Shown here: one piece after another, positions 8,850-17,071 of the stretch
How the letters are laid out: each line of letters starts with the position of its first letter
Numbering within the stretch: the first letter of the stretch is position 1
DNA from: Candidatus Poribacteria bacterium
GTDB lineage: Bacteria; Poribacteria; WGA-4E; WGA-3G
Length of the DNA stretch: 52,029 nt
Assembly: GCA_003635195.1 (NCBI GenBank)
Contig: PYIY01000100.1
Span: 1-52,029, forward strand
Reading direction: 5' to 3'
The notes under the pieces: model-generated
Seen by the model: only the letters and a program-made list of their open reading frames with translations
What the model was told of the DNA's origin: nothing
The model's database searches: none
Made by a program: the position numbers and the translations under genes

Positions 8850-8911
8850 AGATTAGCCTTCTTTTTCTATCAAGGACTATGTTAAAGTTGCAAGCACATT
8901 CAAGAACCGTT

Positions 8912-9889
8912 TTATTTTGATTCTCGGAATAGAAGCAATTGAATAGATTCCTGCTTGATTGGATCCGAGGGTTTTTCTTTTTCCGAAATATAGGCACTGA
9001 TGCAACGCGCGATATACTCCGCTTGTTTTACTGGCACGGCATTTCCAATCATCTGCTCCAAATCGGTTTTCGATCCAGTAAAATGAAAATCTTTAGGAAA
9101 GGTTTGGAGGTAGCTTCTTTCTAAGGTTGTGAGCGGACGGACGCTTTCTGAAATTGGGGCAGTATCCTTTGGATGCATTTTGTAGGTTTTGGGAATTGGG
9201 CGGTTAACCCCTCTTACTGTTGGGCTTGGCTCATCAACACTAAAGACAGCGCGGCGACTGTAGTTGCGCGGGTGTCTGTAATAGTGTGCGATTCCGAGAC
9301 TATTTCCTAAGTAATCGCGCACACTCATTGGTTGAATAGCCAGATTATTATCCAGATAGCTTGCAAGAGCTCTGCTATCTATGGAGATGGAAAGTCCCAA
9401 CTCACCAATGAGAAAAAGCCTTTTGCGTCTTTGGGGAACACCACACTGATTAGCGTCCAAAATTCGTTGAGTCAGTGAATATCCTGCCGCTCTAAGAATC
9501 TCACCTGCTCGTCGATACCGCTGGCTTTTCACCGTTCTGTCTACATTTTCCATGACAAACCATTTCGGTTTTGTATGGGCAACAATCCGTGCGAAACTCA
9601 CGGTCAAATCCGCTCTTCCCAAATTCTCGTCCCGTTTACCGGCATGCGAAAAATCTTGACACGGAGGGCCGCCAATAATCATATCAAATTGATATGAATT
9701 TAATGTTGTTAGACTTTCTTGCCAATTACCGAGATCTAACTTGTGTATATCATGCCCAAAATTAGCACGGTAGACTTGAATTGCTGGTTCCCAATTATCA
9801 AAAGCAGCTACTGCTTCAAAGCCAGCATTTTGGAATCCGAGCGTCATACCACCACACCCGGCGAAGAGATCAATGAATTTCATAGACAT
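8912..9889 (-). CDS. DNA (cytosine-5) methyltransferase of a type II R-M system
   Basis: 325 residues with all core motifs of C5 methyltransferases: I, D-L-F-A-G-C-G-G (8-14); IV, G-G-P-P-C-Q (73-78) with nucleophile C77; VI, E-N-V (114-116); VIII, Q-R-R-K-R (153-157); and X, I-G-N-A-V-P near the C-terminus. The region around 'P-T-V-R-G-V-N-R-P' is the target recognition domain. It methylates the host copies of the site cut by the neighbouring HindVP-like nuclease. GGAGGTGGG lies upstream, inside the 3' end of the nuclease gene; the first of two close ATGs fits best. The nuclease stop is 17 bases before this start, so the pair is an operon. Confidence 0.93.
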   Translation of the reverse strand: MSMKFIDLFAGCGGMTLGFQNAGFEAVAAFDNWEPAIQVYRANFGHDIHKLDLGNWQESLTTLNSYQFDMIIGGPPCQDFSHAGKRDENLGRADLTVSFARIVAHTKPKWFVMENVDRTVKSQRYRRAGEILRAAGYSLTQRILDANQCGVPQRRKRLFLIGELGLSISIDSRALASYLDNNLAIQPMSVRDYLGNSLGIAHYYRHPRNYSRRAVFSVDEPSPTVRGVNRPIPKTYKMHPKDTAPISESVRPLTTLERSYLQTFPKDFHFTGSKTDLEQMIGNAVPVKQAEYIARCISAYISEKEKPSDPIKQESIQLLLFRESK

Positions 9890-9906
9890 TTACTTTTCCC
9901 ACCTCC

Positions 9907-10977
9907 TTATGTAAAAAGTTCTGGAGAATTAACCAGAATCGCATCAAATCGCCTTTCTGGACTCAGCAACTTTTCTCCCTGTCCCAGGATAATGTTTTTA
10001 ATTTCAGTTTTTTTGATTCTTGGACGTGAAAGTTCTGCACAGGACATATAAGGATGAGTCTTTCTTCCACTCAAGGCAAAGGCTTTGTCTGTTTGTCTCG
10101 TAAATCCAACACTGACGGTCTGTGGGTCAATTTTTCCATCTGTAGCAAAGTCAGAAAACATTTTCACAATCCACAAAACCGCTTGCTTTGCTCGTGAGAA
10201 TCCTCTGGCACGTCCTTGCTCAACTGTATCTAAAAGCAGCTTCGCAAAAGCAAACGTACTCCAGATAAAAACATCCAAGCAGTTCTCATGAAGTCGAGTG
10301 GATTTCCCAATAGTTTTCCAAATGGGTTGTATAACTAATGGAATCTGATCGTCTATTTTTGCAAGTAACAGAGTCTTAATAGTTTGGATAATATGGGGTA
10401 TTTTCTCCAGCATGCTATCTTCGGATTCCCAGTCAAAGTTATTCTGAAAAATGGGGCTTAGACTGTCTAAAAGTTCGCTCCGATGTTCGGCGTACTGACT
10501 AACAATCTCAAGTGTTAAATGGATAATCGTATTGGGACGCACTACAAGTTCGCAACCGTACTCTTCTTCAGAAAAATCACAGGTTGAATTATCAGGCAAA
10601 GCTGTCAATTTAATTTCCAATGCCCGTAGCCAAGGACTTTCAGAATTAGAATTATCCATCACCACTAAATCAATACGAGGTAAAGTCCCTTTAGCAAATT
10701 GCTGATTTTGTCCATAAGTATACTCAAAAGCAAAGTAAATATCTTCAGAGTCATACGCATGTCCAAATATAGAGTTTACATCAATTTTCTCAGGAACGAT
10801 ATTCCAATTCCGATCTAAAACCAAGTAAACAGGAGCAATATTTTGACTTTGCATATAACATAATAAGGCGATAGGGAAACAGTTATTAAAGCTGTTCTTT
10901 CCCCATGCTTTAGCTTGGCTGAAGTCCTTGTTTGTGTTAGATCGATTTAACCCAAATAGAGCGGGCGTATTATCCAT
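9907..10977 (-). CDS. HindVP-like type II restriction endonuclease
   Basis: 356 residues from the preferred start. The N-terminus 'P-A-L-F-G-L-N-R-S-N' followed by 'W-G-K-N-S-F-N-N-C-F-P-I-A-L-L-C-Y-M' matches my memory of the HindVP endonuclease family (Pfam RE_HindVP). A PD-(D/E)xK core is visible: D103 in 'L-P-R-I-D-L-V-V-M' and E121-I-K123 in 'L-R-A-L-E-I-K-L'. HindVP itself is reported to cut GRCGYC; whether this enzyme does is unknown. An ATG pair at 11007/11004 is possible, but AGGA upstream of the ATG at 10977 and the family's N-terminus favour the shorter form. AT-rich, consistent with acquisition by transfer. Confidence 0.82.
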   Translation of the reverse strand: MDNTPALFGLNRSNTNKDFSQAKAWGKNSFNNCFPIALLCYMQSQNIAPVYLVLDRNWNIVPEKIDVNSIFGHAYDSEDIYFAFEYTYGQNQQFAKGTLPRIDLVVMDNSNSESPWLRALEIKLTALPDNSTCDFSEEEYGCELVVRPNTIIHLTLEIVSQYAEHRSELLDSLSPIFQNNFDWESEDSMLEKIPHIIQTIKTLLLAKIDDQIPLVIQPIWKTIGKSTRLHENCLDVFIWSTFAFAKLLLDTVEQGRARGFSRAKQAVLWIVKMFSDFATDGKIDPQTVSVGFTRQTDKAFALSGRKTHPYMSCAELSRPRIKKTEIKNIILGQGEKLLSPERRFDAILVNSPELFT

Positions 10978-11064
10978 TGATGTGAATCCTATTGAACTGA
11001 CCATCATTTTTGAAGTAGAGAACTTTAAAGGTAATTAACCCCGTTGTTTCCTATTCTGAAGGGT

Positions 11065-12687
11065 TTACTGTCCTTCCCGATGCTTTAACTCTTGCCAAAT
11101 GGAACGCATCTGCCACACATCCATTGAAACGACCTTTGCTTCGCCGCCGATGGCGAAAAACGAAATGCCGTTGCTCTCCTCTTGCAGCGGATAGGCACGT
11201 GCAACAGCACACTGCCGAGAGAACAGCGGGAACAGTTTATCAATACCCTTCCTCGGAAACGCCCATTCCGGTACGCACTCCCCGTTATCAGCGAAAACCT
11301 CGATGAGACTTCGGTCAAGGAAAATACGGAGGTGCGCTTTACCGTCGCTACTCAAACGGAACGGTGCACTCTCAGGCGGTTTGCCGACGAGGTCTGTTCG
11401 CAATGAAGAATAAGATGTGTCAATCTGCAGGCTATCGTTCGTTTTGCCGTGCCTATGGTTATAGATAGAGATTTTTGTGCGTTCATCTCCGCTTGGTGAA
11501 CGGAATACGTACAAACCGACTTCTCGTGCTGTTCCCATCTCCACGGTCAATTCTATCTCAATTGCCCTGCCCGCGACATCATCAAGGACGCGTTCTTCAT
11601 TTGCTGAAAGGGTCATATCCGCGAGTTGAGTGTGCGTGTCCCGTAGACGCTTTACCTCCTCGACAGGTGCTACCGCCAGTGCGTTGTCCGCTTTCAGTGT
11701 GAGGTGCCACGGGAGTGTCATACACAGTCCGGACGCGGCTTCCTCGCTCTGCCTTCCATCCGAGCAGTTTAAAATGGCGATGAGGCGACCGTGGGAATCT
11801 ATCGTCGCGGAAGGACAGGAGACCATCCCACCACCGAAGGTACCGTGGTTGATTCTGCCGTGGTACTCAGGTGTAAATTTGTGGGTGCCATGATCGTATT
11901 CGCCGATGTAGTAGCGCGCTGAACGCTTATGACTAAAGAGAAGCAGAATGTGTTTACCGTTTCCGATAGGCAAGAAATTTGGCACCGCCCCATCTTCACC
12001 GAGGTCACAGAAAATATCATCAATCAGCAGCGGATGGAGATATTCCCAGTGCGCCAAGTCTCTTGAATAAAACAGATGTGCGGCGGACCTACGCCGCTCA
12101 CGGATCCAACCGTTCGCCGACGTTCCTGAAATCGAATAGTACCCGTCCTCTTCTTTCCAGATGCACGGATCGAAGACATTATAGGGCTGCTCGTATGCAT
12201 TGGTCTCGACATTAGGGATGACGGGATTGTTCGGATGCTTCTTCCAGTTGAGGAGGAACGGATCGCTCGCAGTTGCTATGCTATTTCCCGACATTTTGCC
12301 GTGATAGATAGCGACGACCCGATCATCTTCCACGAGGCACTGACCGCTGAAGCAGTGCAGCTCGGTATCAGGATATAAAGCCGGCGGCAGATCTTGCCAA
12401 TGCACCAAATCTTCACTATAACAATGTCCCCAATGGACCCGATTGACACCCGGCGGACCAAATTGATAAAACAGATGATACCTGCCCTGCCATTCGCAAA
12501 GTCCGTTCGCATCGCCCATGCCGTAGAGAGAGGACATGTGATAGATGGGACGGTAAGGATCCGATGCCCACGCCTCTCGCCGTTTCTTATAGTCGCGTAA
12601 TGTCTCATCCGTTTCAAGGGCAGCGAACTGTTCCGGCTCTGTATCTGGATAGGTTTTACCTCGGAGTTCTTCCCATGTATCTGCCAT
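11065..12687 (-). CDS. GH32-like (beta-fructosidase superfamily) protein
   Basis: 540 residues. A five-bladed propeller of the GH32 type is suggested by 'G-D-A-N-G-L-C-E-W-Q-G-R-Y-H-L-F-Y-Q' (nucleophile position D59, normally in NDPNG), 'H-W-G-H-C-Y-S-E-D-L-V-H-W', and 'N-V-F-D-P-C-I-W' (D173, the stabilising Asp of RDP). The usual E-C-P acid/base motif is replaced by 'E-D-G-A-V-P' (231-236), so the catalytic Glu is absent or shifted. A C-terminal beta-sandwich with 'L-R-I-F-L-D-R-S-L-I-E-V-F-A-D-N-G' is typical of GH32. No signal peptide. Third gene of a minus-strand operon with a paralogue and a DUF2071-like gene. Confidence 0.85.
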   Translation of the reverse strand: MADTWEELRGKTYPDTEPEQFAALETDETLRDYKKRREAWASDPYRPIYHMSSLYGMGDANGLCEWQGRYHLFYQFGPPGVNRVHWGHCYSEDLVHWQDLPPALYPDTELHCFSGQCLVEDDRVVAIYHGKMSGNSIATASDPFLLNWKKHPNNPVIPNVETNAYEQPYNVFDPCIWKEEDGYYSISGTSANGWIRERRRSAAHLFYSRDLAHWEYLHPLLIDDIFCDLGEDGAVPNFLPIGNGKHILLLFSHKRSARYYIGEYDHGTHKFTPEYHGRINHGTFGGGMVSCPSATIDSHGRLIAILNCSDGRQSEEAASGLCMTLPWHLTLKADNALAVAPVEEVKRLRDTHTQLADMTLSANEERVLDDVAGRAIEIELTVEMGTAREVGLYVFRSPSGDERTKISIYNHRHGKTNDSLQIDTSYSSLRTDLVGKPPESAPFRLSSDGKAHLRIFLDRSLIEVFADNGECVPEWAFPRKGIDKLFPLFSRQCAVARAYPLQEESNGISFFAIGGEAKVVSMDVWQMRSIWQELKHREGQ

Positions 12688-12700
12688 ATCAGATTACCCG

Positions 12701-13399
12701 TTATTCAGAGATCTTTTTGTAAGTCTTCGATTTTGCGTGGCGGGACTTATTTCTCAGACTCCATACACTGCCAACAAAATTGCTGTCAATCAGTTGTTGA
12801 AAAATTTGATGGCGCGCGGATGGTTTAAATTCCAACTGATCTGTTTCAGGTGAAAACGGATAAAGGTTGGCTTCACCCGCCAGTATAGCGAAAAATTGAC
12901 CGCGGTTATTCGGAAGAAAAATAGGGCCTTCCCATTCCAGATATTCAACTATCGGTGGTGTGCTCGGGATAGACATTCTCGCGTGGAGGAGAACCTCCGT
13001 CCTGTCCTGCAGCTTGATGGAAGCAGGGAGTTTGTTTTCAAGTCGGATGTCACCGTGAAAATATGGGATCCGAAAGAACACCCTCTCCGAGAAAGCCAAA
13101 AGTTTGGACGAATTAAATGCGTGCGGCAGATAGTACCCATCCAAGCTCTCTCCGTTCTCGTTAAGACAAATCCCAACAGCGATAACAAACTCCCTGAACC
13201 TGAATCCCTTCCATTTTGCCGCTATCGCACTGAGCAAAAGGACTGCCTTACCCTCTTCGTGATATGGAAAGAGGTTTTCCTTGTGCAGCACCGCCTCCCA
13301 GAATGATAAGTCTGCTGTGCCGTGAAGCGTAACTTCTTTGACATTATAAATATCTGCGGCGTATTGAATAGAGGTGTTTGCGGCTGCGTTTTTAAGCAT
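12701..13399 (-). CDS. DUF2071/acetoacetate-decarboxylase-like protein
   Basis: 232 residues. Its ATG overlaps the end of the upstream GH32-like gene by 8 bases (ATGCTTAA), implying translational coupling. The stretch 'F-R-E-F-V-I-A-V-G-I-C-L' with 'Y-Y-L-P' and 'A-F-S-E-R-V-F-F-R-I-P-Y-F' recalls the beta-barrel of DUF2071 or acetoacetate decarboxylase-like proteins, but I see no clear catalytic Lys and assign this only by pattern. The basic C-terminus (R-N-K-S-R-H-A-K-S-K-T-Y-K-K) is unusual. Placed between two GH32-like genes it may act on the product of their substrate, which is speculation. 13 bases separate it from the next gene. Confidence 0.55.
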   Translation of the reverse strand: MLKNAAANTSIQYAADIYNVKEVTLHGTADLSFWEAVLHKENLFPYHEEGKAVLLLSAIAAKWKGFRFREFVIAVGICLNENGESLDGYYLPHAFNSSKLLAFSERVFFRIPYFHGDIRLENKLPASIKLQDRTEVLLHARMSIPSTPPIVEYLEWEGPIFLPNNRGQFFAILAGEANLYPFSPETDQLEFKPSARHQIFQQLIDSNFVGSVWSLRNKSRHAKSKTYKKISE

Positions 13400-14948
13400 A
13401 GATGTTCTTCATCTGCCAAGCATCCAGTGATTTGAGGTCACACGCTTGCCCTTGTGAACGCAACGACACACCAACACTTTCTGCCTTGTCGGGATAAACG
13501 CGCATCGCGACACACTGCTTGCCGTTCGCGAATACCTCTACCACACTCTTGTCAACGAATACCCGTAATTTGAGGGTTTCGCCTTGTGCGACGGAGATCG
13601 CGCCAGTCTCAGGCGCACGCGAAAGAACATCTGAGGCGATTGACGCATACGATGAATCAATCGTTAGCAGACTATCGCGCACGTTAACATCGGAATTCAG
13701 GTTCCGCATACCACGTTCTCTAAAGAACGCGATGCGGGTGAATTCCTCTTTCTGCGGTGAACGGAGCACATTCAGTTCAACCATCGGTGCCGATTTTGTA
13801 TCAATTTCAACCGCAAGTTCCATTGCATTGCCATTGATGCCGTCCAACACGACCTCCTCGTTTGCGGGGAGTGTCATCGCATCAACATGCCGATGCTCAT
13901 ATCGCAATGATTCAATATCACCTGCAGGCTCAATTCCGATTTCATCTCTGGAAAGGAGTGTCAGGCGACGCGGTAGTGTCATGATCTGATTCCAACCTTT
14001 GGTCGGCTTCGCCGGATTCATATTATAGATAACGATAAGTCCGCCGTTACCGTCAGGTGTTGCTGAAGGTGCGTGGACACCCGCGGGCGATGCCGCTCCG
14101 AAATTGTTTTTTGCCCCTGCTGTCACGACAAATTTATCGCGCGCAGTATCGTAATCACCGAGCAGATACTGTCCGCCGCTCATGTGGCTGAAGAAAAGGA
14201 GCATGTGCCGGTCACCGATGGGCCAGAAGTAGGGGCACGCGCCATCATCACCGACCAATGTGAACATATCGTCTTCAACAAAGGGATGCAGATAGACCCA
14301 GTTTGCTAAATCTGCTGAACGGAGCAAAAAGTTGGCTCGAATCGGTTTACCGCCGGGACCGTGCGGGAGTGTGCCACCGGAAAGCGAATAATACATGTCG
14401 TCTTTTTTCCAAATACACGGATCAAAGACGCGGTAGACCGGAGTTGTACCGTCCGCATGTTGCGCCGGAATCACCGCTTTGCCGGATACCTTCTCCCAAT
14501 TCAGGAGAAGTGGGTCGCTTGATACCGCCACCATATTCCCCACAACTGTGCCGTGATACATCGCTATGACGCGGTCTTCCTCTACAAGCGTCGCACCGGA
14601 GAAACAGCATCTTTCTGGGTTCGGGTAAATCGCGTAGGGTAGGTCGCGCCAGTGGATGAGATCATCACTAATAGCATGTCCCCAATGCTGACGTGTATCT
14701 TCAGGTGGATACGCCTGATAGAACAGATGCCATCGTCCCTGCCAAAAGCAGAGACCGTTGGGGTCATTAAGCATCGCTTCCGGGTTGATGTAGTGATAAA
14801 TCGGACGGTGCGGGTCACCTTCATACGTTTTCCGATAAGCGTTAAGCCGTTGCATCAATGGATTCGTTTCCAACTCTGCCTCTTGTGCTTCCAACGTCTC
14901 CGCGAACGTGTAATGCGGTACACGCGAGGTGTAATCTTCGTTTGCCAT
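13392..14948 (-). CDS. GH32-like (beta-fructosidase superfamily) protein, first gene of operon
   Basis: 518 residues from the second of two adjacent ATGs, chosen because AGGAGAA then lies at a workable distance (the first, at 14951, leaves 2 bases). Motifs: N-D-P-N-G (62-66 counting the first Met), the exact GH32 nucleophile motif; 'R-V-F-D-P-C-I-W' (D177) for the RDP Asp; and 'G-D-D-G-A-C-P-Y-F' (234-242), where the family's E-C-P would sit. Ala replaces the acid/base Glu while C-P is kept. The C-terminal sandwich ends 'L-R-V-F-V-D-K-S-V-V-E-V-F-A-N-G-K'. No signal peptide. It is roughly a third to a half identical to the other GH32-like protein of the operon. Confidence 0.87.
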   Translation of the reverse strand: MANEDYTSRVPHYTFAETLEAQEAELETNPLMQRLNAYRKTYEGDPHRPIYHYINPEAMLNDPNGLCFWQGRWHLFYQAYPPEDTRQHWGHAISDDLIHWRDLPYAIYPNPERCCFSGATLVEEDRVIAMYHGTVVGNMVAVSSDPLLLNWEKVSGKAVIPAQHADGTTPVYRVFDPCIWKKDDMYYSLSGGTLPHGPGGKPIRANFLLRSADLANWVYLHPFVEDDMFTLVGDDGACPYFWPIGDRHMLLFFSHMSGGQYLLGDYDTARDKFVVTAGAKNNFGAASPAGVHAPSATPDGNGGLIVIYNMNPAKPTKGWNQIMTLPRRLTLLSRDEIGIEPAGDIESLRYEHRHVDAMTLPANEEVVLDGINGNAMELAVEIDTKSAPMVELNVLRSPQKEEFTRIAFFRERGMRNLNSDVNVRDSLLTIDSSYASIASDVLSRAPETGAISVAQGETLKLRVFVDKSVVEVFANGKQCVAMRVYPDKAESVGVSLRSQGQACDLKSLDAWQMKNIYA

Positions 14949-15047
14949 CATTTCTCCTATATTGTGTAATTTTGATGAAATTCTGCAGATTTAGCATAGC
15001 ATAGAAGAGATCACCTGTCCAGAAAATTTTATGTTGACTTTTTTGAA

Positions 15048-15076
15048 TTGACACATTTTTTCGGGCATGCTATAAT
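15048..15076 (+). promoter_or_regulatory. Sigma70-type promoter, TTGACA-17-TATAAT
   Basis: TTGACA (15048-15053), a 17-base spacer and TATAAT (15071-15076), preceded by TGC as an extended -10. Both hexamers are perfect. It points at the UxuA-like gene starting 67 bases downstream, and lies in the divergent gap from the GH32-like operon. Confidence 0.85.
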
Positions 15077-15142
15077 GCACAAATCCGTTCTGAGTCGAAA
15101 TTCAATATATGACATTTAACCGTTGAAGGAGCGCGGACTAAA

Positions 15143-16141
15143 ATGAACAAAACTGAGAAACAACCCCGCAAAAAAGCGGAGATGCACGTCGGTGTTCAAG
15201 GCATCGGGACATCCGCCAAAGAGTTAGCCTTCCTCGCTCGGCACGGTGTAACGCATATGGATACCACCCCCGAGAACACTGAAACCGAAACGCTAACCCA
15301 ACATAAGGAAGAAGCAGCGGAAGCCGGTGTCAGCCTTGAAATGATTCATATCGGCATGCCGGGGAGCATTACGCTTGCTCAAGACCCGCAGCGCGACAAA
15401 GATATCGAGGCGGTTTGTAAGACGATTGAGAACGCTGCAGCGGCAGGTCTACGAGGTTTGAACTATAACTTTTGCATCCTGCAAAATCAACGCACCGAGA
15501 GCACATTCGGGCGCGGCGGTTCGAGCTACAGCACTTTCGACTTCTCCAAGTACGATAATGAAACACTTTCAGAAGCAGGTGAGGTGAGTCGTGAAGAGGC
15601 GTTTGAGCGGATCGCATACTTTCTCGAACGCGTGATCCCCGTTGCTGAAGAAAATAAAATCCAGATGGCATGCCATCCAAACGATCCACCCGCCCCAATC
15701 CTAAGAGGTGTTGAACGCTGGAACTACCCCGTATTTGACGGCATGAAACGTTACACCGAGATTGCAGAGAGTCCGTATCACGGCTTTAATTTCTGCTGTG
15801 GCACCGTGTCGGAGGGTTTGGATGATCCGGGCACTGAATTTTATGACATTATCCAGTATTTCGGCGAGCGGAAGAAACTTTTTAACATTCACTTTCGTAA
15901 CATTCGCGGTGGACTGCACAACTTCCAAGAAGTCTGGCCCGATGAGGGACACTTAGATATGCACAGAGTTGCGCAGATCCTTCGAGATGTCGAATATCCG
16001 TACATGCTGATGCCCGACCACGCGCCGGGGCATCCAGATGATCCAGCACCGCCGGGTGTTTCTGGCAGAGTGCGACAGGCATGGGCATTTCAGTTCGGAT
16101 ACATCATTGCCTTAATTCAGGCAGTCAATTCAGAACAGTAG
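15143..16141 (+). CDS. Mannonate dehydratase (UxuA)-like TIM-barrel enzyme
   Basis: 332 residues. UxuA-family features: 'A-C-H-P-N-D-P-P' (H178, D181), 'F-N-F-C-C-G-T-V-S-E' (C218/C219), 'N-I-H-F-R-N' (H250), and 'M-P-D-H-A-P' (D291, H293), the metal-binding set used by UxuA to dehydrate D-mannonate to 2-keto-3-deoxygluconate in uronate breakdown. E. coli UxuA is ~394 residues, so this is a short relative and may act on another sugar acid. It sits behind a consensus promoter, with GAAGGAG upstream of the ATG. Neighbouring Gfo/Idh/MocA and sugar-isomerase genes fit a sugar acid pathway. Cytoplasmic. Confidence 0.75.
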   Translation: MNKTEKQPRKKAEMHVGVQGIGTSAKELAFLARHGVTHMDTTPENTETETLTQHKEEAAEAGVSLEMIHIGMPGSITLAQDPQRDKDIEAVCKTIENAAAAGLRGLNYNFCILQNQRTESTFGRGGSSYSTFDFSKYDNETLSEAGEVSREEAFERIAYFLERVIPVAEENKIQMACHPNDPPAPILRGVERWNYPVFDGMKRYTEIAESPYHGFNFCCGTVSEGLDDPGTEFYDIIQYFGERKKLFNIHFRNIRGGLHNFQEVWPDEGHLDMHRVAQILRDVEYPYMLMPDHAPGHPDDPAPPGVSGRVRQAWAFQFGYIIALIQAVNSEQ

Positions 16142-16208
16142 ATCATTAGTTTTAATCAGTCAAAACGGTTTGGTTTATAGCAAACAAACCGGTCTTTAAG
16201 GAGAAAAA

Positions 16209-16991
16209 ATGAAATCCATTATAACTTACTTAGCGATCATTACCATTAGCCTGACTTTCACAGTACAAATTTACGCCGAGATCGATCTTGAAACCGCAAG
16301 AGGCATCTGGTTACTCAACGAAGGTGACGGCAACGCTATCAGCGATATGTCTGGAAACGAGAACCACGGTGAACTTCAGGGCGGAGAATGGGTCGAAGGC
16401 CCTGACGGCGGCTCTGCACTCAGTTTAGACGGAAACAATGATCGGGTTATCATCCCTGATTCCGATAGTCTGTATCTGGAGAAGGCGTGGACGATCACGG
16501 CATGGACCTTTGTGAATACAACCGAGAACGGCTTCGGACATATTCTCGGCAAAAGACCTGCCTCCGGGACAGTGGCAAATTACGCATTCCGGACAAGCGG
16601 CAGCGGCACCGGTTGGGAAGCATACTACGCACGAGACGGTTGGAAAGGGGCTTGGAATCAAGGAAGCGTAAAGAAAGGCGAATGGTTGTACATGACAGCA
16701 ACTTATGATGGAGAAGACACCATCAAGATCTATGAAAATGGAACTGAAATCGGTTCTGTGAGTGGGATGGGTGGACCAGCACCTCGGAATGACACTGAGG
16801 TCAACATCGGCGGATGGACCAACAACACCTCAGAGACGCTTGATGGTATGCTCGCTGAGGTCGCACTTTTCAGTGTCGCGTTGGCAGAAGCAGACATAAA
16901 CGACCTGATGGAGGACGGGTTATCGACCCTAACTGCTGTTGAACCTGCTGGCAAACTCGCAACGACATGGGCAAGTCTCAAATCTCAATAA
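16209..16991 (+). CDS. Secreted LamG-domain protein, copy 1 of tandem pair
   Basis: 260 residues, AAGGAG just before the ATG. A signal peptide covers 1-23 (hydrophobic core, cleavage after I-Y-A). Residues ~24-238 form one LamG/concanavalin domain with 'G-I-W-L-L-N-E-G-D-G', 'H-G-E-L-Q-G-G', 'A-L-S-L-D-G-N-N-D-R-V-I-I-P' and 'L-D-G-M-L-A-E-V-A-L-F'. A short linker leads to the terminal tail VEPAGKLATTWASLKSQ shared with other secreted proteins here. The next gene is a close paralogue, alike even in the ribosome-site region (TCTTTAAGGAG), so this is a recent tandem duplication. Probable carbohydrate or matrix binding outside the cell; no catalytic residues seen. Confidence 0.85.
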   Translation: MKSIITYLAIITISLTFTVQIYAEIDLETARGIWLLNEGDGNAISDMSGNENHGELQGGEWVEGPDGGSALSLDGNNDRVIIPDSDSLYLEKAWTITAWTFVNTTENGFGHILGKRPASGTVANYAFRTSGSGTGWEAYYARDGWKGAWNQGSVKKGEWLYMTATYDGEDTIKIYENGTEIGSVSGMGGPAPRNDTEVNIGGWTNNTSETLDGMLAEVALFSVALAEADINDLMEDGLSTLTAVEPAGKLATTWASLKSQ

Positions 16992-17071
16992 TAGTCAGAT
17001 AAATTGGGTGTAGTTGGTGTATCACCTGAACCCCTAACTGCACCTTTTGGCAGATCTTTAAGGAGGCAAAA

